From CAZFLM01 sp964519955 (GTDB lineage: Bacteria; Armatimonadota; Chthonomonadetes; Chthonomonadales; CAJBBX01), in assembly GCA_964519955.1 (NCBI GenBank), contig CAZFLM010000089.1:1-23104 (forward strand): a stretch of DNA of 23,104 bases. Reading direction: 5' to 3'. Each line of letters opens with the position of its first letter. The stretch's first letter is position 1. Positions 15,713 through 23,049 of the stretch are shown in pieces. The notes below the pieces were generated by a model. It ran no database searches, was not told where the DNA came from, and saw only the letters and a list, made by a program, of their open reading frames with translations. The translations under genes and the position numbers were made by a program.

Positions 15713-18700
15713 ATGGCTAGAAAGAAGCAGACGACGATCGGGAGCGGTGCTGACGATGGGATGGTCAAGGTACCGGGAGCCAAGGGCCAGTCGCCCTCCT
15801 GGATCGACCTGAGTTCCTGCGAGTTGACCGAAGTGCCGCCCGAGGTGTTCAGATGCCACGACCTCGAGGCGATAGACCTTTCCGGCAACCGCCTCCGCAC
15901 TGCCCCAGAGCGGCTCTGGGATCTGCCCAAGCTGAGGCGCGTCTGGCTGAACGGGAATCCGCTATCCTCGCTTCCATCGCGGCCTGGGATGGGCATCGAC
16001 GCGCCCACATACGCCGCTCTGGGCGCCCAGCTACCGCTCGCTGACACCATCGCTGTGGTGCCGAACGAGCTGGCCACCGACGCCCACCGGCACCTGGCTG
16101 CCGATCTACTGGCTGGACGAGGGCCCGGAGGTCTCTATCTGGGCCGCCACAGAGTCATCATTGGGTCTCGCCGCCAGAGCCCGCAGTCGGCCGCTGCACT
16201 GCTACTCAGCGTGCTAGCAGGCTGCGCGAGCCTACATACTCTCTGGATCCGCGACATCGCCCTGGAAGCCGTTCCAGAGGGCATTCGGGCTCTCTCCGGT
16301 CTACTGGACCTCAGTGTCGACGGGGCGGATCTCGTAGAGCTGCCGGACTGGATCACGGACCTGCATCTCGATCGCCTGTCGGTAGGCGCTAACAACCTAG
16401 CATGCGTGCCGCCCTGCCTGGGCCGCATGGGTGCGCTGCGTTCCCTGCACCTGACCGGTAACCCGATGCCGCAAATACCGGCCCCAGTGTTCGATCTGCA
16501 CGGTCTGCACAGTCTCGGCTTGTGGCGCTGCGGACTTCGCGAGATCCCCGCCGACATCCTCCGCCTCACCAACCTGCGCCGCCTGGAATGCGGCGACAAC
16601 CCCATCGTGTCCCCGCCGCCCGAAGTCGTCGAGAAGGGCCTCGATGCCATCCGCGACTACTGGCGGCAGCGCGCCGACACCGGCACCGACTATCTGTGTG
16701 AGGCCAAGCTCATCATCCTGGGCGAGGCAGGCGCGGGCAAGACGTCGCTCGCACGCAAGATCGAGAACGCGGACTACAGGCTGCAGGAGCGCGAACCCTC
16801 CACCGAGGGGATCGAGGTGATCCAGTACCGCTTCCCGGCCGCCGTCAGGCCGCGCGAAGGGGGCACCGACACGGTGGTCGAGCGCGAGTTCCAGGCGAAC
16901 ATCTGGGACTTCGGCGGCCAGGAGATCTACCACGCCACGCACCAGTTCTTCCTCACGCGCCGCTCGCTGTACGTTCTGGTATGCGACGACCGCAAGGAGG
17001 ACACCGACTTCCACTACTGGATGCAAGCCGTGGAGCTGCTGAGCGACGGCAGCCCGCTGATCATCGTGCAGAACGAGAAGCAGAACCGCACGCGCGACAT
17101 TGGCCTGAGCGACCTGCGGGCGCGGTTTGAGAACCTGAAGGGCGCCATCGCGACAAACCTCGACACGAACCGCGGGCTCGGCGAGGTGATGGCCGCGATC
17201 CGCCGGGAACTCGAGGGGCTGCAGCACGTCGGGGTCGGCCTGCCGGCGACCTGGAAGCGCGTCCGAGAGACGCTGGAGCAGGACGCCCGCGACTACATCA
17301 GCCAGGACGAGTACCTGGCGATCTGTGAGCGGAACGGCTTCACGCGGCGCGAGGACGGCCTGCAGTTGAGCGGCTACCTGCACGACCTCGGCATCTGCCT
17401 GCACTTCCAGGGCGATCCGACGCTGAAGCACACGGTCATCCTGAAGCCGTCCTGGGGTACCGACGCGGTCTACCGGGTGCTGGACGACGCCCGCGTCACA
17501 GCCGCGCGCGGGGAGTTCACGCGTGGCGACCTGAGCCGCATCTGGTCCGAGCCGAAGTACGGCGGGATGCAGGACGAGTTGCTGGGCCTCATGATGAAGT
17601 TCCAGCTCTGCTACCCTCTGGAGACCGACCAGGCGTTCATGGCCCCGCAGTTGCTCTCGTCGGAACAGCCCGCCTACGCGTGGGAGGCGGACGGCACCGT
17701 GGTCGTGCGGTATGAGTACGAGTTCATGCCCAAGGGCATCCTCACGCGCTTCATCGTGGCCATGCACCACCTCATCGCGGCCGGCACCCTCGTCTGGCGC
17801 ACAGGGGTGGTGCTCGATCGGAACGGCACCCGCGCGGAGGTCATCGAGCAGCGGCACCAGAGGCGGATCGTGGTGCGCATCGCGGGCGCCGACCCCTACG
17901 GCCTCCTCGCGCTCATCGACGACCAACTGGAGCGCCTGCACGCATCGTTCCGCCGGCTCAAGTGCGAGCGCTACCTGCCGTGCCCCTGCGATGAGTGCCG
18001 CGGCAAGAGCGACCCACACCGCTTCAGCCTCACCGCCCTGATCAGGATGGCTCAGAAGAACAAAGACTTCCAGTGTCTCAACAGCGGCGACACCGTGGAC
18101 GCCGCGCGCCTGGTCCGCGAGGTACTCCCGGGAGCCCTGCAGCGCCAGGACCGAGACTGGCGCAACGTGGACATGCACGAGGTCGCCGCCCCCTGCCCCG
18201 AACCCCCAGCACCGGAGGTCTTCGTCTCCTACGCCTGGACCGCCGAGAGCAAGACACTCGTAGACAAGCTCCAGGCGGCGCTGGACGCGAAGGGCATCAC
18301 GCTCCTCCGTGACCGCGACGAGATCGGCTACAAGGACTCCATCCGCGCCTTCATGCGCCGCCTGGGCCGCGGCAAGGCCGTCGTCGCGGTGATATCTCAG
18401 AAGTACCTGACGTCCCACAACTGCATGTTCGAGATGGTCGAGATACTCAAGGCTGAGCGCTTCAGAGAGCGCATCCTCCCGATGGTCATGCCCGACGCCG
18501 GCATCTACGATCCCATGGGTCGGCTGGACTACGTCACGCATTGGGAGACAGCGCAAGCGAAGATGGACGAGGGGCTAAAGAAGGTGCGCGGCGACAGCCT
18601 GACCAACCTGCAGGAGGACCTGAACCTCTGCGCCGAGTACCGCCGCCTCATCGACGGTATCCTCGGCACACTGAAGGACATGAACGCGCTGTCGCTGAAG

Positions 18701-18760
18701 GAGCACGAGGACACAGGGTTCGACGAGCTGATCAAGCGCATCGTGGCGCAGGTAGGGTAA
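15713..18760 (+). CDS. LRR-Roc-COR-TIR protein (Roco GTPase with TIR effector domain)
   Basis: 1015 residues, no signal peptide or membrane helix. Residues about 28-310 are leucine-rich repeats (LEAIDLSGNRLRTAPERLWD; LRSLHLTGNPMPQIP), with an atypical break at about 90-175. The Roc GTPase follows at about 331-500: P-loop GEAGAGKTS (337-345), DFGGQE (399-404), and NEKQ (454-457) where NKxD is usual. COR is at about 510-740. A Cys cluster (751, 757, 759, 762) links to a TIR domain at about 835-960 (EVFVSYAWTAES, LLRDRDEIG), with SHNCMFE placing Glu907 where TIR NADases have their catalytic Glu. Roco proteins are dimeric nucleotide switches; bacterial TIRs often consume NAD in phage defence. A sensor-switch-effector role is inferred. 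AGGAGG five bases upstream fixes the start. LRR codons differ from the rest. Confidence 0.92.
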   Translation: MARKKQTTIGSGADDGMVKVPGAKGQSPSWIDLSSCELTEVPPEVFRCHDLEAIDLSGNRLRTAPERLWDLPKLRRVWLNGNPLSSLPSRPGMGIDAPTYAALGAQLPLADTIAVVPNELATDAHRHLAADLLAGRGPGGLYLGRHRVIIGSRRQSPQSAAALLLSVLAGCASLHTLWIRDIALEAVPEGIRALSGLLDLSVDGADLVELPDWITDLHLDRLSVGANNLACVPPCLGRMGALRSLHLTGNPMPQIPAPVFDLHGLHSLGLWRCGLREIPADILRLTNLRRLECGDNPIVSPPPEVVEKGLDAIRDYWRQRADTGTDYLCEAKLIILGEAGAGKTSLARKIENADYRLQEREPSTEGIEVIQYRFPAAVRPREGGTDTVVEREFQANIWDFGGQEIYHATHQFFLTRRSLYVLVCDDRKEDTDFHYWMQAVELLSDGSPLIIVQNEKQNRTRDIGLSDLRARFENLKGAIATNLDTNRGLGEVMAAIRRELEGLQHVGVGLPATWKRVRETLEQDARDYISQDEYLAICERNGFTRREDGLQLSGYLHDLGICLHFQGDPTLKHTVILKPSWGTDAVYRVLDDARVTAARGEFTRGDLSRIWSEPKYGGMQDELLGLMMKFQLCYPLETDQAFMAPQLLSSEQPAYAWEADGTVVVRYEYEFMPKGILTRFIVAMHHLIAAGTLVWRTGVVLDRNGTRAEVIEQRHQRRIVVRIAGADPYGLLALIDDQLERLHASFRRLKCERYLPCPCDECRGKSDPHRFSLTALIRMAQKNKDFQCLNSGDTVDAARLVREVLPGALQRQDRDWRNVDMHEVAAPCPEPPAPEVFVSYAWTAESKTLVDKLQAALDAKGITLLRDRDEIGYKDSIRAFMRRLGRGKAVVAVISQKYLTSHNCMFEMVEILKAERFRERILPMVMPDAGIYDPMGRLDYVTHWETAQAKMDEGLKKVRGDSLTNLQEDLNLCAEYRRLIDGILGTLKDMNALSLKEHEDTGFDELIKRIVAQVG

Positions 18761-18780
18761 GCGGCGCCACGCACGCGCCC

Positions 18781-18835
18781 CAGTCCGCGAAGGCGGACTT
18801 CGTGCCTCTCTCAGGCGCGGTTTGAACCGCCGGCC
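18781..18835 (+). repeat. 55-bp two-hairpin dispersed repeat 'B', copy 2
   Basis: AGTCCGC-GAAG-GCGGACT then GCGGTT-TG-AACCGC. It is nearly identical to copy 1 at 4426-4482 and begins 20 bases after the TIR-Roco stop. Confidence 0.85.
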
Positions 18836-18867
18836 CGCCGAACTGTCAGGCCGCGACCAACCCGACT

Positions 18868-18883
18868 CCCCCAGAATTGGGGG
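18868..18883. repeat. CCCCC-AGAATT-GGGGG hairpin
   Basis: Short GC hairpin with a six-base loop, followed by CTGGGGGG. It lies between the repeat 'B' copy and the next gene's start. Possible REP-type element or transcript end for the TIR-Roco gene; no T run. Confidence 0.5.
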
Positions 18884-18908
18884 CTGGGGGGCGATCCGCA
18901 ACCAACCC

Positions 18909-19868
18909 ATGACCGACTACGCTGCTCCCAAACCGCCCACCCCGCTGCTCCCCGCGGAGGCAAAGGCCATCCGGCGAGCCCTCCGTGCCGTGCCCCGCCG
19001 CAGCCCCCTCCGGCCCATCGCCGAGCAGATCCTCGCCGGCCTCACGCCCGGCCCGGAGGCCGCCGTCGCACTCATCGACGCCATCAACCCCGGGGCCAGA
19101 CACGGCCCGAGAGAGCGTCTGCTCGCCGCCTGGTGCCTCGGGTCCGTTCCGCTCGATGATCGGCAGCGCTCGCTGGCCGCCGGCGCCCTGGCCCACATCC
19201 TCGACGATCGCCCCGAGAGGTCCGTCGGGTGCATCGCTGCCGCAGGGTGCCTCTGCGCCTACCCGGCGATCGTCTGGCTCCTGTGGGCCTGCATCGCCGA
19301 CGCGGCCAAGAACCGCCACCGCGCCGCCGCTGCTGCCACCCTCGGACGCCTGGGCCTGCCCGAGTCGCTCGGCCCGCTCTGGTCCGCCCTCACTCAGAGG
19401 GAGGACCGCCTCACCGCCGGCGACTGGGCCGTACGCGTCGCCGCCGCCGCCTCCCTCGCCACCGTCGCGCGCACCGTCCCTGGCGGCGGCCTCGGCGACG
19501 TGCCCCGCAAGGCCATCAAGGGCGTGTGCCGAATGCTCTACAACGCCGACGATGCCACCCGCCGCCACCTGCTGACCGGGCTCGAGCTGTTCGGCGACTC
19601 GGCCGCCATCCCCGACATCGCTGGCTGCCTCAGCCGCATCGTCGACCCCGCCACCGTGGAGCAGGCCAACCGTACGCTCGACGCCCTCCGCCGCCGCGCC
19701 CAGAACGAGTCCGACCGCGCCCGCCTCCTCCGCCCCGCATCAGCCCCCGGCACCCAGGCCGACATGCTCCTCCGCCCCGTCGAGGACGCCGGCCCAACCG
19801 ACCCCGATCTCCTCCTCCGCCCGTCCGAAGCCCCCGACGAGCAAAGCGCGTCCCAAGGCACCCCATAG
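18909..19868 (+). CDS. HEAT-like helical-repeat protein with a triple LLRP tail
   Basis: Family not recognised with certainty. 319 residues. Residues about 15-270 are Ala/Leu-rich helix pairs spaced like HEAT or armadillo repeats (AVRVAAAASLATVARTV; RHLLTGLELFGDSAAIPDIA). The tail is disordered and repeats an LLRP motif three times (273-276, 287-290, 302-305) with Pro/Asp-rich spacers. The start at ATG 18909 has only a weak G-rich ribosome site; the frame extends upstream but only through repeat DNA. There is no signal peptide and no clear membrane segment. It follows the TIR-Roco gene on the same strand, 148 bases on, with repeats between, so co-transcription is doubtful. HEAT proteins are usually protein-binding scaffolds; function here is unknown. 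Confidence 0.72.
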   Translation: MTDYAAPKPPTPLLPAEAKAIRRALRAVPRRSPLRPIAEQILAGLTPGPEAAVALIDAINPGARHGPRERLLAAWCLGSVPLDDRQRSLAAGALAHILDDRPERSVGCIAAAGCLCAYPAIVWLLWACIADAAKNRHRAAAAATLGRLGLPESLGPLWSALTQREDRLTAGDWAVRVAAAASLATVARTVPGGGLGDVPRKAIKGVCRMLYNADDATRRHLLTGLELFGDSAAIPDIAGCLSRIVDPATVEQANRTLDALRRRAQNESDRARLLRPASAPGTQADMLLRPVEDAGPTDPDLLLRPSEAPDEQSASQGTP

Positions 19869-19933
19869 ACGCCAAAGACCCCCCCAGCCATCGCCAGAAG
19901 GGCCCACCTCAACCACCCACCGCCCACTTACCC

Positions 19934-19954
19934 CTTTCACCTTTCACCTTTCAC
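19934..19954. repeat. CTTTCAC heptamer array, three units
   Basis: Three tandem CTTTCAC units between the convergent helical-repeat and propeller genes, 22 bases from the TTCGACC array. It is a second heptamer type in the same gap. Confidence 0.75.
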
Positions 19955-19969
19955 CTCTGACGTCCGCCC

Positions 19970-21130
19970 TCACCGTTCGACCTTCGACCTTCGACCTTCG
20001 ACCGCCTTCCGCACCCACCGCACCTCCCGATACCGGAAGTCCCACGCCTTCCCCGCAACGGTCTCCGGCTTCCACGCGTAGAACACGTAGAGCCACAAGC
20101 CGTCCTTCTCCCCCTGCAGGAACGCCTCCGGCACGTGCGACGACTCGCGCCCCTCCGGCCGGATGTGCCCCAGCACCGCCCACGCCAGCCCGTCCTTCGA
20201 CCGCGCGACGGTGATCTGCCGCCCGTCGCCGCCCATCTCCGCCGGGTAGTTCGGCGCGTCGGAGAACGAGTACAGCTCCTCGCCCACGCGGATCACGTTC
20301 GGATTCGGCCAGTCCCGCAGCAGCGGCTCGTCGCCCGCCCGGATAACCCGCCACTGCGCCGGGTCCATGAAGTCGCCCGAGTTCTCCGCGTAGCCCATCG
20401 ACAGGAACGTGCCCGGCAGGAAGTAGTCGAACCACAGCCTCCATCGGCCGCCATCGAACAGGAGCGAGGGGCGGTGGTAGGCGCCCTGGAACCCGGGCGG
20501 CGGCGTGTTCGTGTTCTTGCCCCCGGCGATGTCCCAGCGATGCGTCTCCTCGCCGGGCCAACGCAGGATCGGGGCCGTCGTTCGCGTCCAGTGGATGCCG
20601 TCCGTCGAGCGGGCGCCCATCACGCAGTTGTTCAGGTACAGGTGCTGCGGCGTCTCCGTGGCACGCGCGTCGAAGCCCACCGACGAGAACGCCATGTAGT
20701 ACGTCTTCCCACGCAGCACGACCGACGGGTCGCCCGCCGCGGCGTTCGTGAACACGCCCGGCTCCGGCTTCACCACCGGCGTCCACAGTGCGGGCTTGCA
20801 CGTGAGGTCCCAGGTCGGCTTGCCCGCGGTGTCGTCGCCCGCGTACACCTCCCAGCCCTTCAGGTCCCGCGACCGCGCGTGGTAGATAGCGTCGCCGCCG
20901 CCCCACTTCGGGTTGTTGTCCTCCGCCGCCCACCCGAAGAACCACATCCGGTACGGGTACCGCTTGTCGGCGACGCGCACAATCCGCGGGTTGTACAAGT
21001 TGTGAAAAGGCCCCAGGACACGCGTCCCGGGGCACTCCCACTCCGAGGTCAGATCATGCAGCCGGGCCTCGCGGCCATCCCCCTGCCCCGGCCCAAGCAG
21101 CACAGCCGCAGCCACCACCAGGCTCCACAT
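19970..21130 (-). CDS. Secreted five-bladed beta-propeller glycosidase-like protein
   Basis: 386 residues. A short hydrophobic leader (1-17, MWSLVVAAAVLLGPGQG) suggests export, although the n-region lacks a basic residue. Repeated blade motifs follow: NPRIVRV (47-53), GDPSVVLRGKTYYMAFSSVG (133-152), HRPSLLFDGGRWRLWFDYF (219-237) and NPNVIRVGEELYSFSD (276-291), as in the GH32/43/62/117/130 superfamily. GDPS may carry one active-site acid, but I cannot place it in a family. GAGGAG eight bases before ATG 21130 supports the start. The last ten or so residues (VEGRRSKVER) are encoded by a TTCGACC heptamer array, so the native C-terminus may have been altered by repeat spread. The likely job is glycan hydrolysis outside the cytoplasm, alongside the GH130-like enzyme. 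Confidence 0.78.
   Translation of the reverse strand: MWSLVVAAAVLLGPGQGDGREARLHDLTSEWECPGTRVLGPFHNLYNPRIVRVADKRYPYRMWFFGWAAEDNNPKWGGGDAIYHARSRDLKGWEVYAGDDTAGKPTWDLTCKPALWTPVVKPEPGVFTNAAAGDPSVVLRGKTYYMAFSSVGFDARATETPQHLYLNNCVMGARSTDGIHWTRTTAPILRWPGEETHRWDIAGGKNTNTPPPGFQGAYHRPSLLFDGGRWRLWFDYFLPGTFLSMGYAENSGDFMDPAQWRVIRAGDEPLLRDWPNPNVIRVGEELYSFSDAPNYPAEMGGDGRQITVARSKDGLAWAVLGHIRPEGRESSHVPEAFLQGEKDGLWLYVFYAWKPETVAGKAWDFRYREVRWVRKAVEGRRSKVER
19977..20004. repeat. TTCGACC heptamer array, four units, inside a coding end
   Basis: Four perfect TTCGACC units. Because seven is not a multiple of three, the minus-strand reading cycles through all three frames and gives VEGRRSKVE before the stop at 19972-19970. 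Confidence 0.85.
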
Positions 21131-21170
21131 TCCGCTCGCTCCTCATCGCTGAGCCGTTCGGCCTTCTCCG

Positions 21171-21198
21171 TTCGACCTTCGACCTTCCCCGTTCGACC
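21171..21198. repeat. TTCGACC heptamers between two leftward genes
   Basis: Two tandem TTCGACC units (21171-21184), a decayed TTCCCCG, and one more unit (21192-21198). They lie between the transporter's stop and the propeller gene's ribosome site. Confidence 0.8.
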
Positions 21199-21204
21199 CG
21201 CCCT

Positions 21205-22833
21205 TCAGAGCCTCGCCACCAGATACACCAACTGCGCCAGCAGGATCTTCGAGATGATCGCCACCGGATAGATGCTCGCGAAGCCGATCGCCGAGGCATC
21301 CGAGTCGGCGAGCTTGTTGGCCGCGCTCAGAGCCGGCGGGTTCGTCATGCACGCGCTGATGGCCCCCGCCGCCGAGAGCATGTTCCACCGCAGCACCAGC
21401 CGCAGCAGCAGCAGCGCCGTCACCGAAGAGACCACGGTCACCACGGCACCGATCACGAGGATCTGCGGCCCGACCTGGTGCAGGATCGGCAGGAACTTCT
21501 CGCCCGCCTTCGTCCCCGCGCCCGCCAGGAAGATCAGCAGCCCCAGGTCGCGCGCCAGGAACTTCGCCGCGTTCGGCACGTACACCTGGATCGGCCCGAT
21601 GCGCCCCATGTGCCCCAGCACCAGCGCTGCGATGAACGTGCCGCCAGCCAGCCCCAACTGCGTGTGCAGCCCGCCCGGCAGCGGAATGGGCAGCAGACCG
21701 ATCGCCGCGCCCACGATCATCCCGAACGCCACCGGCAGCAGACTCGTCTCCGCCAGCCGCCGCTCCTCCGCGCCAACCACCTTCGTGAACGCCTGCACCG
21801 CGTCCGGGCTGCCCACCACACGCAGCACGTCGCCCCGCTCCAACTCGAACTGCGACCCCGGCGCGAACTCGATCCCCTCACGCCGAACGCGCGTCACGAT
21901 GACGCCGTACTCCTCGGCCACGTCGATGTCCTGGATCGAGGCCCCCGCCGCCTTCTCCTGGCTCACCACCACCGCCACGCTCACCACCGCGCCGGCCGGG
22001 TCGATCATCGGATCGTCCACCTCGTCCCCGAGCACCGCGTGCAGCTTGTCCAGCTCCACCGCCGTCCCCACCGCACGCACGACGTCGCCCAGCTCCAGGT
22101 GCGTGTCCGGCAGCGCCGGCGCCACCCGGCCGTCGTGCTTCACTCGCGAGAGCTTCGCCGCCGACAGATCCAGAGCAGCCAGATCCGCCACCGTCTTGCC
22201 CGCGCAGTTCGGGTTCGTCAGCTTGAAGCACCGCGTACCGATCGGAGCGTGCCGGAGCGCCTCCTCCTCGCGAGCGGCAGCGGCCGCCTTCGCGGCAGGC
22301 GTCCTCAGCAGCAGCGGCAGCGCCTGCACCAGCAGCACCACGAAGAACACGCTGAAGGGATACGCAACGCCGTACCCGACCGAGGCCGAACCGACCTGCA
22401 GCGGCTCATGCACACGAAGCGTGTCCATCACTGCCGCCAACGCCGGCGTACACGTCGTCGCGCCGCAATAGATGCCCGCCGTCAGCGACCCGTCGATGTG
22501 GTACGCGTGCCCCAACCCGACCGCCGCCAGCGCGCCCAGCCCGGTCGATGCCAATCCTACGAGCAGGAACGCCTTGGCGCGGGCCCGGAAGATGCCCACG
22601 AACCGAGGGCCGGCCTGCAGTCCCACCGAGTACACGAACAGGAGCAGGCCGAGATCGGTCAGCTCCTGCGGCACGATGCGATGGAAGTGCCCGAAGGGGA
22701 GCGCCACGAACAGCACGCCGGCATGGCCCAGGGAGATGCCCTTGAAGGACAGCGAGCCCAACGCCAGACCGAGAGCCATGATGGCGAAGAGAGTGAATGC
22801 GGGGAGTTCCAGAAGCTTGCTAACGTATTCCAT
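21205..22833 (-). CDS. AspT/YidE-type transporter with two RCK_C (TrkA-C) domains
   Basis: 542 residues, typical for the aspartate-alanine exchanger family. An N-terminal membrane half (about 10-180) includes GLLLFVYSVGLQAGPRF, the pore-like GATTCTPALAAV and SVGYGVAYPFSV. Two cytoplasmic RCK_C domains follow at about 209-285 and 287-370 (HLELGDVVRAVGTAVELDKL; FELERGDVLRVVGSPDAVQA). A second membrane half from about 378 contains LGLAGGTFIAALVLGHMG and ISACMTNPPALSAANKL. The two halves are related by duplication. Members exchange amino or dicarboxylic acids; substrate is not predictable here. No clear ribosome site precedes ATG 22833. A TACAAT (22901-22896, minus strand) might be its -10, but no matching -35 is seen. 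Confidence 0.9.
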   Translation of the reverse strand: MEYVSKLLELPAFTLFAIMALGLALGSLSFKGISLGHAGVLFVALPFGHFHRIVPQELTDLGLLLFVYSVGLQAGPRFVGIFRARAKAFLLVGLASTGLGALAAVGLGHAYHIDGSLTAGIYCGATTCTPALAAVMDTLRVHEPLQVGSASVGYGVAYPFSVFFVVLLVQALPLLLRTPAAKAAAAAREEEALRHAPIGTRCFKLTNPNCAGKTVADLAALDLSAAKLSRVKHDGRVAPALPDTHLELGDVVRAVGTAVELDKLHAVLGDEVDDPMIDPAGAVVSVAVVVSQEKAAGASIQDIDVAEEYGVIVTRVRREGIEFAPGSQFELERGDVLRVVGSPDAVQAFTKVVGAEERRLAETSLLPVAFGMIVGAAIGLLPIPLPGGLHTQLGLAGGTFIAALVLGHMGRIGPIQVYVPNAAKFLARDLGLLIFLAGAGTKAGEKFLPILHQVGPQILVIGAVVTVVSSVTALLLLRLVLRWNMLSAAGAISACMTNPPALSAANKLADSDASAIGFASIYPVAIISKILLAQLVYLVARL

Positions 22834-22995
22834 GCGATGCAGACATCCAATGCGCCGGCGACCCGGCGATCATGTGCCCCTCGAGAGACCGCCCCATTGT
22901 ACCCGTTCGGTGGCAAGCCGCATCGTGACCAACACCACACCCACCGCCACTCCCAGTATCGGCACCAGGCCCCGAAAGCGAGACCCGCGCCACGT

Positions 22996-23016
22996 CCCCT
23001 CCCGATTCGGGAGGGG
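22996..23016. repeat. Perfect hairpin CCCCTCCCGA-T-TCGGGAGGGG
   Basis: Ten-bp arms with a one-base centre, followed by TGGCCGCAGGCCGGGGTGGG. It belongs with the C-rich hairpin elements at 4295-4350 and 14432-14448. It lies upstream of the transporter, with no gene visible between 22834 and the window end. Confidence 0.7.
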
Positions 23017-23049
23017 TGGCCGCAGGCCGGGGTGGGTGCCCTTGCCGTT

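Noticed and set aside
13877..15859. Minus-strand open frame (about 660 codons) opposite the GH130-like and cysteine desulfurase genes
   Set aside because: Crosses two real genes and their repeat-filled gap; no family motif.
16397..18556. Long minus-strand open frame (about 719 codons) opposite the TIR-Roco gene
   Set aside because: It mirrors the real gene's codon periodicity in high-GC DNA; the product is Val/Ala/Leu/Asp/His-rich with no recognisable motif, while the + frame has clear Roc, COR and TIR motifs.
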